From VFMC01 sp039796935 (GTDB taxonomy: Bacteria > Actinomycetota > Acidimicrobiia > Acidimicrobiales > Ilumatobacteraceae): a stretch of DNA of 13,152 bases. The notes beneath the pieces were generated by a model. The model had not been told where the DNA came from. It searched no databases and saw only the letters and a program-made list of their open reading frames with translations. This document shows, in pieces, positions 7,336-13,152 of this stretch. The position numbers and the translations under genes were made by a program. How positions within the stretch are numbered: position 1 is the first letter of the stretch; each line of letters starts with the position of its first letter. The stretch is from the NCBI GenBank assembly GCA_039796935.1, contig JBDKIV010000054.1:1-13152 (forward strand), given 5' to 3'.

Positions 7336-8172
7336 TCAGTGGAACGAATGGCCGTCGTCGGGGAAGGTGCTCGACCGAACGTCGGCGACGAAGGCCTCGG
7401 TCGCTGCCACGACCTCGCGCCCGAGTTCTGCGTAGCGCTTGACGAACGCCATGCGACGCTCGGACAGGCCGAGGAGATCGTGCATGACGAGGACCTGCCC
7501 GTCACAGTCGATGCCCGCGCCGATCCCGATCGTCGGGATCGACAGCTTTCCGGTGATCTCGCCGGCGAGATCCATCGGCACACACTCGACGACCACCGCA
7601 CAGGCCCCTGCCTGCTCGACCGCGTGGGCATCCTCGAGGAGTCGCTCCCTGCCGCCCGCTTCGAAACCGCTGGCGCGGCCCTGCACCCGATGTCCGCCCA
7701 TTCGGAAATAGCTCTGGGGGGTGAGCCCGATGTGCGCGACGACGGGAATGTCGACCCGCGTGATCGCCGCGATGGTCTCGGCCATGGCCGTGCCGCCCTC
7801 GAGCTTGACGGCTTCCGCGCCGGCCTTCATCAAGGTGACGGCACTGGCGACACCCTGCTGGGGGCTCACCTGATAGCTGCCGAACGGGAGGTCCCCGACG
7901 ACCAGCGCCTTCGGATTGGCGCGGGCGACGGCTCGAACGTGATACGCCATCTCGTCGAGCTCGACCGGAATCGTGGTTCGCTCGCCTTGGACGACCGAGG
8001 CGACGCTGTCCCCGACGAGGATCGAGTCGACGCCGGCGTCGTCGATGAGCCGGGCGAAGGTGACGTCGTAGGCGGTCACCATCGTGATCTTCCGACCGTC
8101 CGCCTTGAATCGGGCGAGGTCCGGCACCGTGATCTTGCGTCGCTCTGGCGGTCCGCTCGTGGTGGAGCTCAT
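7336..8172 (-). CDS. panB: 3-methyl-2-oxobutanoate hydroxymethyltransferase
   Basis: 278 residues forming the PanB TIM barrel. Residues seen include the metal and ligand sites ILVGDSVASV (Asp55) and DLPFGSY (Asp94), AVKLEGG (Lys123), HIGLTPQS (147-154), the catalytic-base region VECVP (Glu196) and IGIGAG...DGQVLV (215-228). It transfers a hydroxymethyl group from 5,10-methylene-tetrahydrofolate to 2-oxoisovalerate to give ketopantoate, upstream of PanC in pantothenate/CoA synthesis. The ATG at 8172 is fixed by a strong Shine-Dalgarno (AGGAGGG) ending 8 nt upstream. panE (ketopantoate reductase) and panD (aspartate decarboxylase) are not in the window. It precedes panC by 37 bp and follows the P1/S58 hydrolase gene by 82 bp. 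Confidence 0.96.
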   Translation of the reverse strand: MSSTTSGPPERRKITVPDLARFKADGRKITMVTAYDVTFARLIDDAGVDSILVGDSVASVVQGERTTIPVELDEMAYHVRAVARANPKALVVGDLPFGSYQVSPQQGVASAVTLMKAGAEAVKLEGGTAMAETIAAITRVDIPVVAHIGLTPQSYFRMGGHRVQGRASGFEAGGRERLLEDAHAVEQAGACAVVVECVPMDLAGEITGKLSIPTIGIGAGIDCDGQVLVMHDLLGLSERRMAFVKRYAELGREVVAATEAFVADVRSSTFPDDGHSFH

Positions 8173-8180
8173 GGAGCCAT

Positions 8181-8187
8181 CCCTCCT
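8181..8187 (-). promoter_or_regulatory. Shine-Dalgarno of panB
   Basis: AGGAGGG on the minus strand with an 8-nt spacer to ATG 8172. It is by far the strongest SD in the window and decides the panB start. Most other first genes here have none. Confidence 0.8.
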
Positions 8188-8205
8188 CTCTATCCCCGTG
8201 GTGAC

Positions 8206-8211
8206 ACCGTA
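8206..8211 (-). promoter_or_regulatory. Candidate -10 of panBC
   Basis: TACGGT on the minus strand lies 33 nt before ATG 8172, implying a short leader that carries the SD. A weak TTGGGG (8230-8235) sits 18 bp further upstream as a possible -35. It would let panBC be expressed separately from the upstream hydrolase. Confidence 0.35.
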
Positions 8212-8254
8212 GCGAGCGGTCCGCGAACTCCCCAAGCGCAAGCGGTGTCGCTCG

Positions 8255-9388
8255 TCACAGCTTCGGACGATTCGGCGCATCGCTTCTGCCCCACGCAGAG
8301 GGGCACACATCGCGATACGCGGGCGGGCCTCCGGGCCACGATGTCGCGCGCACGATGGCAGCGGTGCACGCAGCAGCGAAGCATGCCGCGCCGGCTTCGA
8401 GGATGCGGTTGAGACGGAGATGGCCGGTGCGATCGGAGGAGGCCGTCAGGTCGGTCGCGCCGTCGGCTCCGACGGCGAGCCCTAACACGGTGTCACCGTC
8501 GAACATCGTGTGCGACGGACGAATGGCGCGCGCCATCCCGTCGTGCGCGACCGATGCGACCTTCGTGCACTGCGCCTTGGTGAGACGGGCCGACACGGCA
8601 ACGACCCCGATGGTCGTGTTGAGCGACTCGGGTGCGCCCGGGCCGGTGGTCAACGGCATGCGCAGTCTCTCGAGATGCTTGCGCAGGGCTGCGCGCTCGT
8701 CGGAGCGAGGCGGCCGGAGTCCGTGCAGGTCGGCCGTCTCCCATGGCAGACCGGTGCTCGGATCGATCACCGTCCCGAGCGAGTTGACCACCGCGAGTGC
8801 GGCGACGATCGTTCCGTCGTCGAGTCGTGTCGATGCGGTGCCGACCCCGCCCTGCAGCCCGGCGGAGACGGCGCCGGTACCGGCACCCTCGCTCCCGGTT
8901 GCACAGGCACGCGGTCGAGCGGCTCGTGTTGCCCTCGAGCCGAACTCGAGATCGGGGCGGTGCTCGAACCGGCCTCCTCGGCCGAGGTCGAAGATGACGG
9001 CGGCCGGCACGATCGGGACGACGCGTTCGCCGCGTTCGCCGACGGCGAAGCCGATCCCACGTCGTTCGAGTTCGAGCATCACGCCGGTCGCAGCGGCGAG
9101 GCCGTAGGCGCTACCGCCGGTGAGGCAGATGGCGTGCACCTGCTCGACGAGGTTCTCGGGCCGGAGGAGGTCTGTCTCGTGGGTGCCCGGGCCTCCACCA
9201 CGAACGTCCACGCCGGCCGTGGCGCCGTTCGGCGCGACGACCACGGTGGTGCCGGTACGCCAACCTCGTCCGGCGCGCCTCGTCTGGCCGACCTGCAGAC
9301 CCGGCACATCGGTGATGCACCCGTCGAGATCGATCGTCGGGTACTCGGCGACGGCTCGGTTCGGCCGGTCGTCACGCATCGCAGGCAC
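8255..9388 (-). CDS. P1-family (MEROPS S58) N-terminal-nucleophile hydrolase, NylC/DmpA-like
   Basis: 377 residues. The family pattern is clear: ITDVPGLQVGQ near the N-terminus, TTVVVAPNGATAGVDVRGGGPGTHETDLL, AICLTGGSAYGLAAATGVM, VVNSLG, then the processing site Asn257-Thr258 in ESLNTTIGVV. Known for the family: the precursor cleaves itself so that a Ser or Thr becomes the N-terminal nucleophile. In NylC this is Asn266/Thr267, with Asp306 and Asp308 nearby (from memory). Here Asp297 and Asp299 fall at the same offsets (+39 and +41). Characterised members are D-aminopeptidase DmpA, beta-aminopeptidase BapA and nylon-oligomer hydrolase NylC; the substrate here is unknown. The GTG at 9388 is preferred over the ATG at 9379 because TACGGT lies 6 nt before it. 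It is upstream of panB and panC in the same orientation. Confidence 0.9.
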   Translation of the reverse strand: MPAMRDDRPNRAVAEYPTIDLDGCITDVPGLQVGQTRRAGRGWRTGTTVVVAPNGATAGVDVRGGGPGTHETDLLRPENLVEQVHAICLTGGSAYGLAAATGVMLELERRGIGFAVGERGERVVPIVPAAVIFDLGRGGRFEHRPDLEFGSRATRAARPRACATGSEGAGTGAVSAGLQGGVGTASTRLDDGTIVAALAVVNSLGTVIDPSTGLPWETADLHGLRPPRSDERAALRKHLERLRMPLTTGPGAPESLNTTIGVVAVSARLTKAQCTKVASVAHDGMARAIRPSHTMFDGDTVLGLAVGADGATDLTASSDRTGHLRLNRILEAGAACFAAACTAAIVRATSWPGGPPAYRDVCPSAWGRSDAPNRPKL

Positions 9389-9394
9389 GGTCGC

Positions 9395-9400
9395 ACCGTA
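9395..9400 (-). promoter_or_regulatory. -10 element for the P1/S58 hydrolase (leaderless)
   Basis: TACGGT on the minus strand is followed by 6 nt (GCGACC) and the GTG start at 9388. No SD is present. Confidence 0.5.
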
Positions 9401-9434
9401 GTCGTCGCTGCGTCGTCGGCGGGCTGCCGTCGGA

Positions 9435-9440
9435 TAGCGT
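9435..9440 (+). promoter_or_regulatory. -10 element for the acetyltransferase (leaderless)
   Basis: TAGCGT is followed by 7 nt (CGCCGCG) and the ATG at 9448. No SD is present. It faces away from the hydrolase -10, 34 bp apart. Confidence 0.5.
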
Positions 9441-9447
9441 CGCCGCG

Positions 9448-10077
9448 ATGACCCGTCGCCACGATCTCGCCGGCGACCTCATCCGCCGCTCGTGGGACGC
9501 GATCGGCCGATGGGGAGCGATCGGACCGCACAGCCGGTCGGGCCGCTCGTTCGGACGCTTCGGCGAGGGAAGCATCATCTGTTTCCCGACCAACACGATC
9601 TTCAACGAGCGCTACATCCACATCGGCTCCGGCACGATGATCGGTCCATCGGCGACCCTGTCGGCCGGGATGGTGCCAGGTCAGGTCTGCCTCAGCGATC
9701 CGGTGGTCCGCATCGGCGATCGGTGTCTCATCGGCAAGGGAAGCGGCATCGTCGGGCACTTCTCGATCGACATCGGCGACGATGTCTGGACCGGTCACCA
9801 CGTGTACATCACCGATCAGAACCACGGCTACGACGATGTGACGCTGCCGATCTCGCTCCAGACGATGCCCGAGCGGCCGGTCTCGATCGGCGCCGGTTCG
9901 TGGATCGGCCACGGGACCGTCGTCCTGCCCGGTGCCCAGATCGGGCGCCACGTGACCATCGGGGCGAACTCGGTGGTGACCGGGACGATCCCGGATTTCA
10001 GCGTGGCGGTCGGGAACCCGGCTCGGGTGATCCGTCAGTACGTCGACGGGTCGGGCTGGAACCGGGTCGACGGCTGA
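9448..10077 (+). CDS. Left-handed beta-helix (hexapeptide-repeat) O-acetyltransferase, maltose/galactoside acetyltransferase-like
   Basis: 209 residues made largely of hexapeptide turns: IHIGSG, MIGPSA, VRIGDR, LIGKGS, IDIGDD, VSIGAG, WIGHGT, QIGRHV, IGANSV. The loop VWTGHHVYITDQNHGYDD (113-130) carries the conserved His126 that acts as general base in this superfamily, and the end SVAVGNPARVIRQY is standard. Known for the family: trimeric CoA-dependent acyl transfer to sugars or antibiotics. The acceptor here is unknown, and no polysaccharide genes are adjacent to narrow it. The ATG at 9448 is supported by the TAGCGT hexamer 7 nt upstream. The gene is divergent from the P1 hydrolase and its stop is 6 bp from the convergent stop of the next gene. 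Confidence 0.87.
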   Translation: MTRRHDLAGDLIRRSWDAIGRWGAIGPHSRSGRSFGRFGEGSIICFPTNTIFNERYIHIGSGTMIGPSATLSAGMVPGQVCLSDPVVRIGDRCLIGKGSGIVGHFSIDIGDDVWTGHHVYITDQNHGYDDVTLPISLQTMPERPVSIGAGSWIGHGTVVLPGAQIGRHVTIGANSVVTGTIPDFSVAVGNPARVIRQYVDGSGWNRVDG

Positions 10078-10087
10078 GCCGACTCAG
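10074..10087. terminator. Small hairpin spanning two convergent stop codons
   Basis: CTGAG (10074-10078), CCGA loop and CTCAG (10083-10087) form a 5-bp stem that contains the TGA of the acetyltransferase and the TGA of the opposite gene. It is short and lacks a U-tract, so its role as a terminator is doubtful. Confidence 0.2.
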
Positions 10088-10677
10088 GTGTCGCCGCCCA
10101 GTTCGTTCGGGGGTGAGCAACTCTTGATCAGGTTGACGACCGAGAAGTCGACCAAGAGGTTGGTCACCGGGCCGCCGTCGACCTTGGTCTCGAGGTACGG
10201 CTGCAGGTCGAGGGCTCGGAGCCGCTCGGTGTAGGCGCGCCGGTCGGCGAGCACGATCCGCCAGTAGCCCTCGAAATCGGCGACGAGCTGGCGGTCCTCG
10301 TCGCTCGGTGGCAGTTCGGCGATCAGTTCGTCGAGCTGGGCCTCGAGCAGATCGGTCGCCTGATCGACCAGGTCGGCCCGCTCGATCATCTGCTCGGGGG
10401 TCGGCTCGGCGATGTAGCCCTCTTCGGTGTCGACGAGCTCGAGTCGCTGAGCCTGGTACCTCGAGCAGATCCGTTCGGCGTTCTCTCGCCAAGCTGGGTC
10501 ATCGACGCGGTACGCCGCTTCTTTCGAGGCGAAGAACAGCGCGTAGATCCACATGGCGGCCAGGAGGGCGACGATGATCGTCAGCAACACCGCGACGGGC
10601 CGAATCCGTCGAGTCGACGTGTCGCCACCCGTGCTCGAGTCCGACGGGGGTCGAAGTCCGGAACCCTCGGTGCTCAT
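10084..10677 (-). CDS. Single-pass membrane protein of unknown function
   Basis: 197 residues, family not recognised. Residues 1-26 are Ser/Thr/Gly-rich and end in a basic TRRIR stretch. Residues 27-49 are one hydrophobic helix (PVAVLLTIIVALLAAMWIYALFF). The remaining 150 or so residues are charged and probably helical. The basic flank before the helix suggests N-in topology with the C-terminal domain outside. That domain has just two cysteines, Cys71 and Cys187, which could form a disulfide. The start ATG overlaps the stop of the DoxX gene as ATGA, so translation is coupled and the two proteins may act together. No lipobox is seen. Confidence 0.75.
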   Translation of the reverse strand: MSTEGSGLRPPSDSSTGGDTSTRRIRPVAVLLTIIVALLAAMWIYALFFASKEAAYRVDDPAWRENAERICSRYQAQRLELVDTEEGYIAEPTPEQMIERADLVDQATDLLEAQLDELIAELPPSDEDRQLVADFEGYWRIVLADRRAYTERLRALDLQPYLETKVDGGPVTNLLVDFSVVNLIKSCSPPNELGGDT

Positions 10678-11180
10678 GACGACGCCTTCGTCGGTCGGTA
10701 CGACACGAGCAACTGACCGATCCCGCCGAGGACCCCGACGCCACCGGCGACCACTGCGCCGGTCCATCCCTCGTACCAGGCCATGAGGTCGAGCCCGTGG
10801 TCGACGGACCACCGTCCGGGCCCGGCCATGCCGATGACGAATGCTGCTGCGATGATCGACGCGCAGTACTCCCAGCCTTGCGGTGACGTGAAGATGAAGA
10901 ATCCCGCCTTCCAGTGGGCGACCCGGATGGCGACGACCATCACCCCGATGATGCCAGCGGCAGCGAGCGGCGTCAGGAGGCCGGCGGCGAGCAGGAGACC
11001 GGCACCGATCTCGGTGCCGGCAGCTGCCCGTGCCTGCCACATCGGTGCTCGCATCCCGACACTGCCGAACCATGCGGCAGTGCCGGCGAGACCTTGGGCG
11101 ACCTTGTTGTAGCCGTGAGCCACGAAGAAGAGGCCGGTGACGACACGGAGAACGAGGATGGCGAGGTCGAACTGCTCCAT
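10674..11180 (-). CDS. DoxX-family membrane protein
   Basis: 168 residues. DoxX pattern: ILVLRVVTGLFFVAHGYNKVAQG near the N-terminus, WFGSVGM, an AAGTEIGAGLLLAAGLLTPLAAAGIIGVMVVAI helix pair, then FFIFTSPQGWEYCASIIAAAFVIGMAGPGRWSVDHGLDL. The usual four helices are followed by an extra hydrophobic segment (TGAVVAGGVGVLGGIGQLLV, about 142-161). Known for the family: loosely linked to membrane redox and thiol stress (for example mycobacterial DoxX with SodA and SseA); the biochemical role is unclear. ATG 11180 is chosen over GTG 11189 because TATCGT lies 7 nt before it, so the GTG would fall within or beside the promoter. The gene is followed in an ATGA overlap by the small membrane protein. Confidence 0.85.
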   Translation of the reverse strand: MEQFDLAILVLRVVTGLFFVAHGYNKVAQGLAGTAAWFGSVGMRAPMWQARAAAGTEIGAGLLLAAGLLTPLAAAGIIGVMVVAIRVAHWKAGFFIFTSPQGWEYCASIIAAAFVIGMAGPGRWSVDHGLDLMAWYEGWTGAVVAGGVGVLGGIGQLLVSYRPTKASS

Positions 11181-11187
11181 GACGAGC

Positions 11188-11193
11188 ACGATA
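11188..11193 (-). promoter_or_regulatory. -10 element for the DoxX operon (leaderless)
   Basis: TATCGT on the minus strand is followed by 7 nt (GCTCGTC) and the ATG at 11180. It overlaps the alternative GTG start at 11189 and so argues against it. Confidence 0.5.
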
Positions 11194-11286
11194 TTGGGTC
11201 GAGCGCGACATCGGGTCGCTCGACATCGGACGGACGGCCCGACACGGCAGGGGAGTCCGTCACGAGTGTGCAGGAATCGATGCTGG

Positions 11287-11292
11287 TAGACA
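11287..11292 (+). promoter_or_regulatory. Weak -10-like element before the ABC exporter
   Basis: TAGACA lies 8 nt before a GTG at 11301 and lacks the final T seen in the other hexamers. If real, it would favour 11301 as the start. An AGGA 4 nt before ATG 11280 is the competing signal. Confidence 0.2.
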
Positions 11293-13064
11293 TGACCACC
11301 GTGTCCGACAAGCTCGACGATCGCTCACGGGGCGATGCAGGTCTGTGGCGCCAGGCGTACCGACTGCTGCGGGCGCTGCTGCGCGGGCACATGCGGCCGT
11401 TCCTGATCGCCGTCGTCGGTGCAGGCGTGTTTGCTGCGTGCACGGTCCTCTCGGCGGAGGTGGTCGCCCGCATCACCGACGACGTCATCCGACCACGGTT
11501 CGAGCAGGGGTCGGTGTCGGCCTCGACGGTCGCGGCGGTGCTCGGTGCGTTGATCCTCGTCGGGGTCGTGCGTGCCGTGGGTGTGGTCGTGCGGCGGACC
11601 TGGGCGGGCATCACCGTCTGGGGGATCGTCGATTCGCTCACCGGCGACGTGGTCGATCGAGTCGTGCGCCAACCCGCACCGTGGCTGCGCAAACAAAACC
11701 CGGGCGACGTGATCACGCGAGCGGGCGTGGACACCGAGGCATCGACCGCCGTGCTGCAACCGCTCCCGTTCGCATCGGGGGTCGTGACCATCCTCGTCCT
11801 GTCGAGCGCTTGGCTGATCGCCACGGATCCGGTCCTCGGTCTCGGGGCGGTCGCGGTGTTCCCCCTCCTGGTGACGCTCAACCTGGTGTACCAGCGCAAG
11901 GTCGATCGTCACTTCAGTTCGGCACAACACGAGATCGGTCACCTCAGCGCGGCGGTGCACGAGAGCTTCGACGGTGTCCACGTCGTCAAGGCCTTCGGTG
12001 CCGAGCGCCGCGAGACCGAACGCCTCGCCGTCATCGCGGGCCGACTCCGTGACGCACGTCGTCAGACCATCCGATTGCGCAGCACGTTCGAATCCCTCCT
12101 CGACGGTGTTCCCGGCGTCGTGAACGTGGCGCTGCTGTTGGGTGGCGCCTACCGGGTCCGATCGGGAGACCTGACCGTGGGCCAACTCACCGGGTTCATC
12201 TACCTGTTCTCGCTGTTGGTGTTCCCGCTTCGGATCATCGGGTATGCGCTGTCCGAACTGCCGCATTCGCAGGCTGGCTGGAGCCGGATGCGCGACCTCC
12301 TCGACGACCCGATCGTCGCCGACCCGGTGGATGCGCTCGGTCGCCGGCCCGGGTACTCGCTCGATCTCGTTGGCGTTCGAGTCACTCACGACGGAGAGCG
12401 AACGGTGCTCCAGGGGGTCGACGCGCACATCGACGGTGGTGTGACGGTGGCAGTCGTCGGTCCGACCGGTGCCGGCAAGACCACGCTCGTCCACGCGATC
12501 GCCGGCCTGGTCGGACTGTCGGAGGGTTCGATCACCGTGCCCGAGGGGACGACGGCGACGGTGTTCCAAGAGCCGTTCCTGTTCGCTGGCACGGTGCGCG
12601 AGAACGTGACCCTCGGCAGACCCATCGACGACGACTCGGTCTGGTCTGCGCTGGCTGCGGCCGAGGCCGGTTTCGTCCACCAGTTGCCCGTCGGTCTCGA
12701 CACGGTGGTCGGCGAGCGTGGCGTGGGCCTGTCGGGCGGACAGCGGCAGAGGATCGCCCTCGCTCGCGCCCTGGTCAGGCGACCGGCGTTGCTGTTGCTC
12801 GACGACACGACCTCGGCGCTCGACCCGACCACCGAGGCGCAGGTGCTCGAGAACCTGCGGACGTCGCTCGTCGACACGACCGTCGTCGCCGTTGCATCGA
12901 GGCCGTCGACCATCGCGCTCGCCGACGAGGTCATCTATCTGGCCGACGGTGTCGTGGTGGCGCACGGCACTCACGAGGCGTTGATGGCGGCCGACGACGG
13001 TTACCGCACGCTCATGCAAGCGTTCGAGCAGGACCGCTCCGACGATTCGGCTGGTGGGTCATGA
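11292..13064 (+). CDS. ABC exporter half-transporter (TMD-NBD fusion) with degenerate ATPase site
   Basis: About 590 residues. The N-terminal membrane domain (about 35-320) has six helices of the ABC_membrane type and the coupling segment RETERLAVIAGRLRDARRQTI. The nucleotide-binding domain has Walker A GPTGAGKT (390-397), Q-loop FQEPFLFAGTVRENV, signature LSGGQ (480-484) and Walker B LLLLD (Asp504). The residue after Walker B, normally the catalytic Glu, is Asp505. The switch His is replaced by Ser (VASRPSTI instead of AHRLSTI). This matches the non-catalytic subunit of heterodimeric exporters such as TM287 of TM287/288. Substrate unknown (drug, lipid or peptide export). The start is uncertain: ATG 11280, ATG 11292 or GTG 11301. 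It overlaps the next gene as ATGA. Confidence 0.92.
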   Translation: MTTVSDKLDDRSRGDAGLWRQAYRLLRALLRGHMRPFLIAVVGAGVFAACTVLSAEVVARITDDVIRPRFEQGSVSASTVAAVLGALILVGVVRAVGVVVRRTWAGITVWGIVDSLTGDVVDRVVRQPAPWLRKQNPGDVITRAGVDTEASTAVLQPLPFASGVVTILVLSSAWLIATDPVLGLGAVAVFPLLVTLNLVYQRKVDRHFSSAQHEIGHLSAAVHESFDGVHVVKAFGAERRETERLAVIAGRLRDARRQTIRLRSTFESLLDGVPGVVNVALLLGGAYRVRSGDLTVGQLTGFIYLFSLLVFPLRIIGYALSELPHSQAGWSRMRDLLDDPIVADPVDALGRRPGYSLDLVGVRVTHDGERTVLQGVDAHIDGGVTVAVVGPTGAGKTTLVHAIAGLVGLSEGSITVPEGTTATVFQEPFLFAGTVRENVTLGRPIDDDSVWSALAAAEAGFVHQLPVGLDTVVGERGVGLSGGQRQRIALARALVRRPALLLLDDTTSALDPTTEAQVLENLRTSLVDTTVVAVASRPSTIALADEVIYLADGVVVAHGTHEALMAADDGYRTLMQAFEQDRSDDSAGGS

Positions 13065-13152
13065 GCGAGCCGATGAGCAGGTGGAGTGCTGTCGAGACGA
13101 TCGGTCGTGGGGTGCAGGAAGCCCCTGCGCTGAAGAGTGGCTTTGCAGCGAC
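13061..13152 (+). CDS. N-terminus of the partner ABC exporter half-transporter (cut by window end)
   Basis: ATG at 13061 overlaps the stop of the preceding ABC gene (ATGA). The 30 visible codons read MSEPMSRWSAVETIGRGVQE then APALKSGFAA. The (I)GRG...AP.LKSGF pattern resembles the N-termini of actinobacterial ABC exporters just before the first membrane helix. The identification rests on this resemblance and on the need of the upstream degenerate subunit for a partner. No catalytic motif lies within the window. Confidence 0.6.
   Translation, partial: MSEPMSRWSAVETIGRGVQEAPALKSGFAA

Noticed and set aside
8169..8180. Three-codon ORF (ATG GCT CCA TGA) whose stop overlaps the panB ATG
   Set aside because: The SD abuts its ATG with no spacer, so it serves panB at 8172 instead. 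A three-codon match can easily arise by chance.
7111..8412. 433-codon plus-strand frame across panC, panB and the hydrolase end
   Set aside because: It crosses three recognised minus-strand genes and has no family resemblance or start signal.
10914..11279. N-terminal extension of the ABC exporter from 10914
   Set aside because: It is antisense to the DoxX gene, with hydrophilic Asp/Gly-rich residues unlike any exporter N-terminus.
11325..13019. 564-codon minus-strand frame opposite the ABC exporter
   Set aside because: Low-complexity charged translation with no domain; it is a codon-bias shadow of the well-supported ABC gene.
1..13152. tRNA or rRNA genes, CRISPR arrays, insertion sequences, att sites, phage genes
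   Set aside because: I looked on both strands and saw no direct-repeat/spacer pattern, no transposase or integrase motifs, no terminal inverted repeats flanking a gene, and no tRNA cloverleaf in the short gaps.

Overview
The window is GC-rich (about two thirds G+C by eye) and uses many GTG starts and strongly GC-biased third codon positions. It carries a DUF2510-CPBP fusion, a DoxX protein and actinobacterial-style heterodimeric ABC exporter genes. This suggests a free-living actinobacterium, possibly an Acidimicrobiia/Ilumatobacter-like lineage; that placement is inferred from style, not from a marker gene. I see no RNA genes, CRISPR array, insertion sequence or phage genes. The region looks chromosomal and metabolic.

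Layout from left to right: the 3' part of a sulfatase and a tightly following EamA-type exporter (+); a metallo-beta-lactamase-fold hydrolase (-) that overlaps the exporter tail; a divergently transcribed, enlarged ProA-like dehydrogenase (+); a glycine-oxidase-type FAD oxidoreductase (-); divergently, a DUF2510-CPBP membrane protease (+); then a minus-strand run transcribed as P1/S58 hydrolase -> panB -> panC (9388 down to 6414); divergently, a left-handed beta-helix acetyltransferase (+); a DoxX membrane protein coupled by ATGA to a small single-pass membrane protein (-); and a two-gene ABC exporter (+), the second gene cut by the window end. Nearly all of the window is coding. The longest gap is about 110 bp (11181-11291, between doxX and the ABC gene).

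Genes that visibly work together: PanB and PanC are two successive steps from 2-oxoisovalerate to pantothenate. PanC consumes beta-alanine, and the gene upstream in the same direction encodes a P1-family N-terminal-nucleophile hydrolase, a family that includes beta-aminopeptidases. The ABC half-transporter has a degenerate ATP site and must pair with a partner, which begins in an ATGA overlap at the right edge.

The most striking non-coding signal is a repeated promoter architecture. Seven of nine genes that head transcription units have a TANNNT -10-like hexamer ending 5-8 nt before the start codon, with no Shine-Dalgarno, which implies leaderless mRNAs. panB is the clear exception: it has a strong SD and a -10-like hexamer about 33 nt upstream. 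Convergent gene ends are equally compact (61-bp overlap, 18-bp gap, 50-bp overlap, 6-bp gap).
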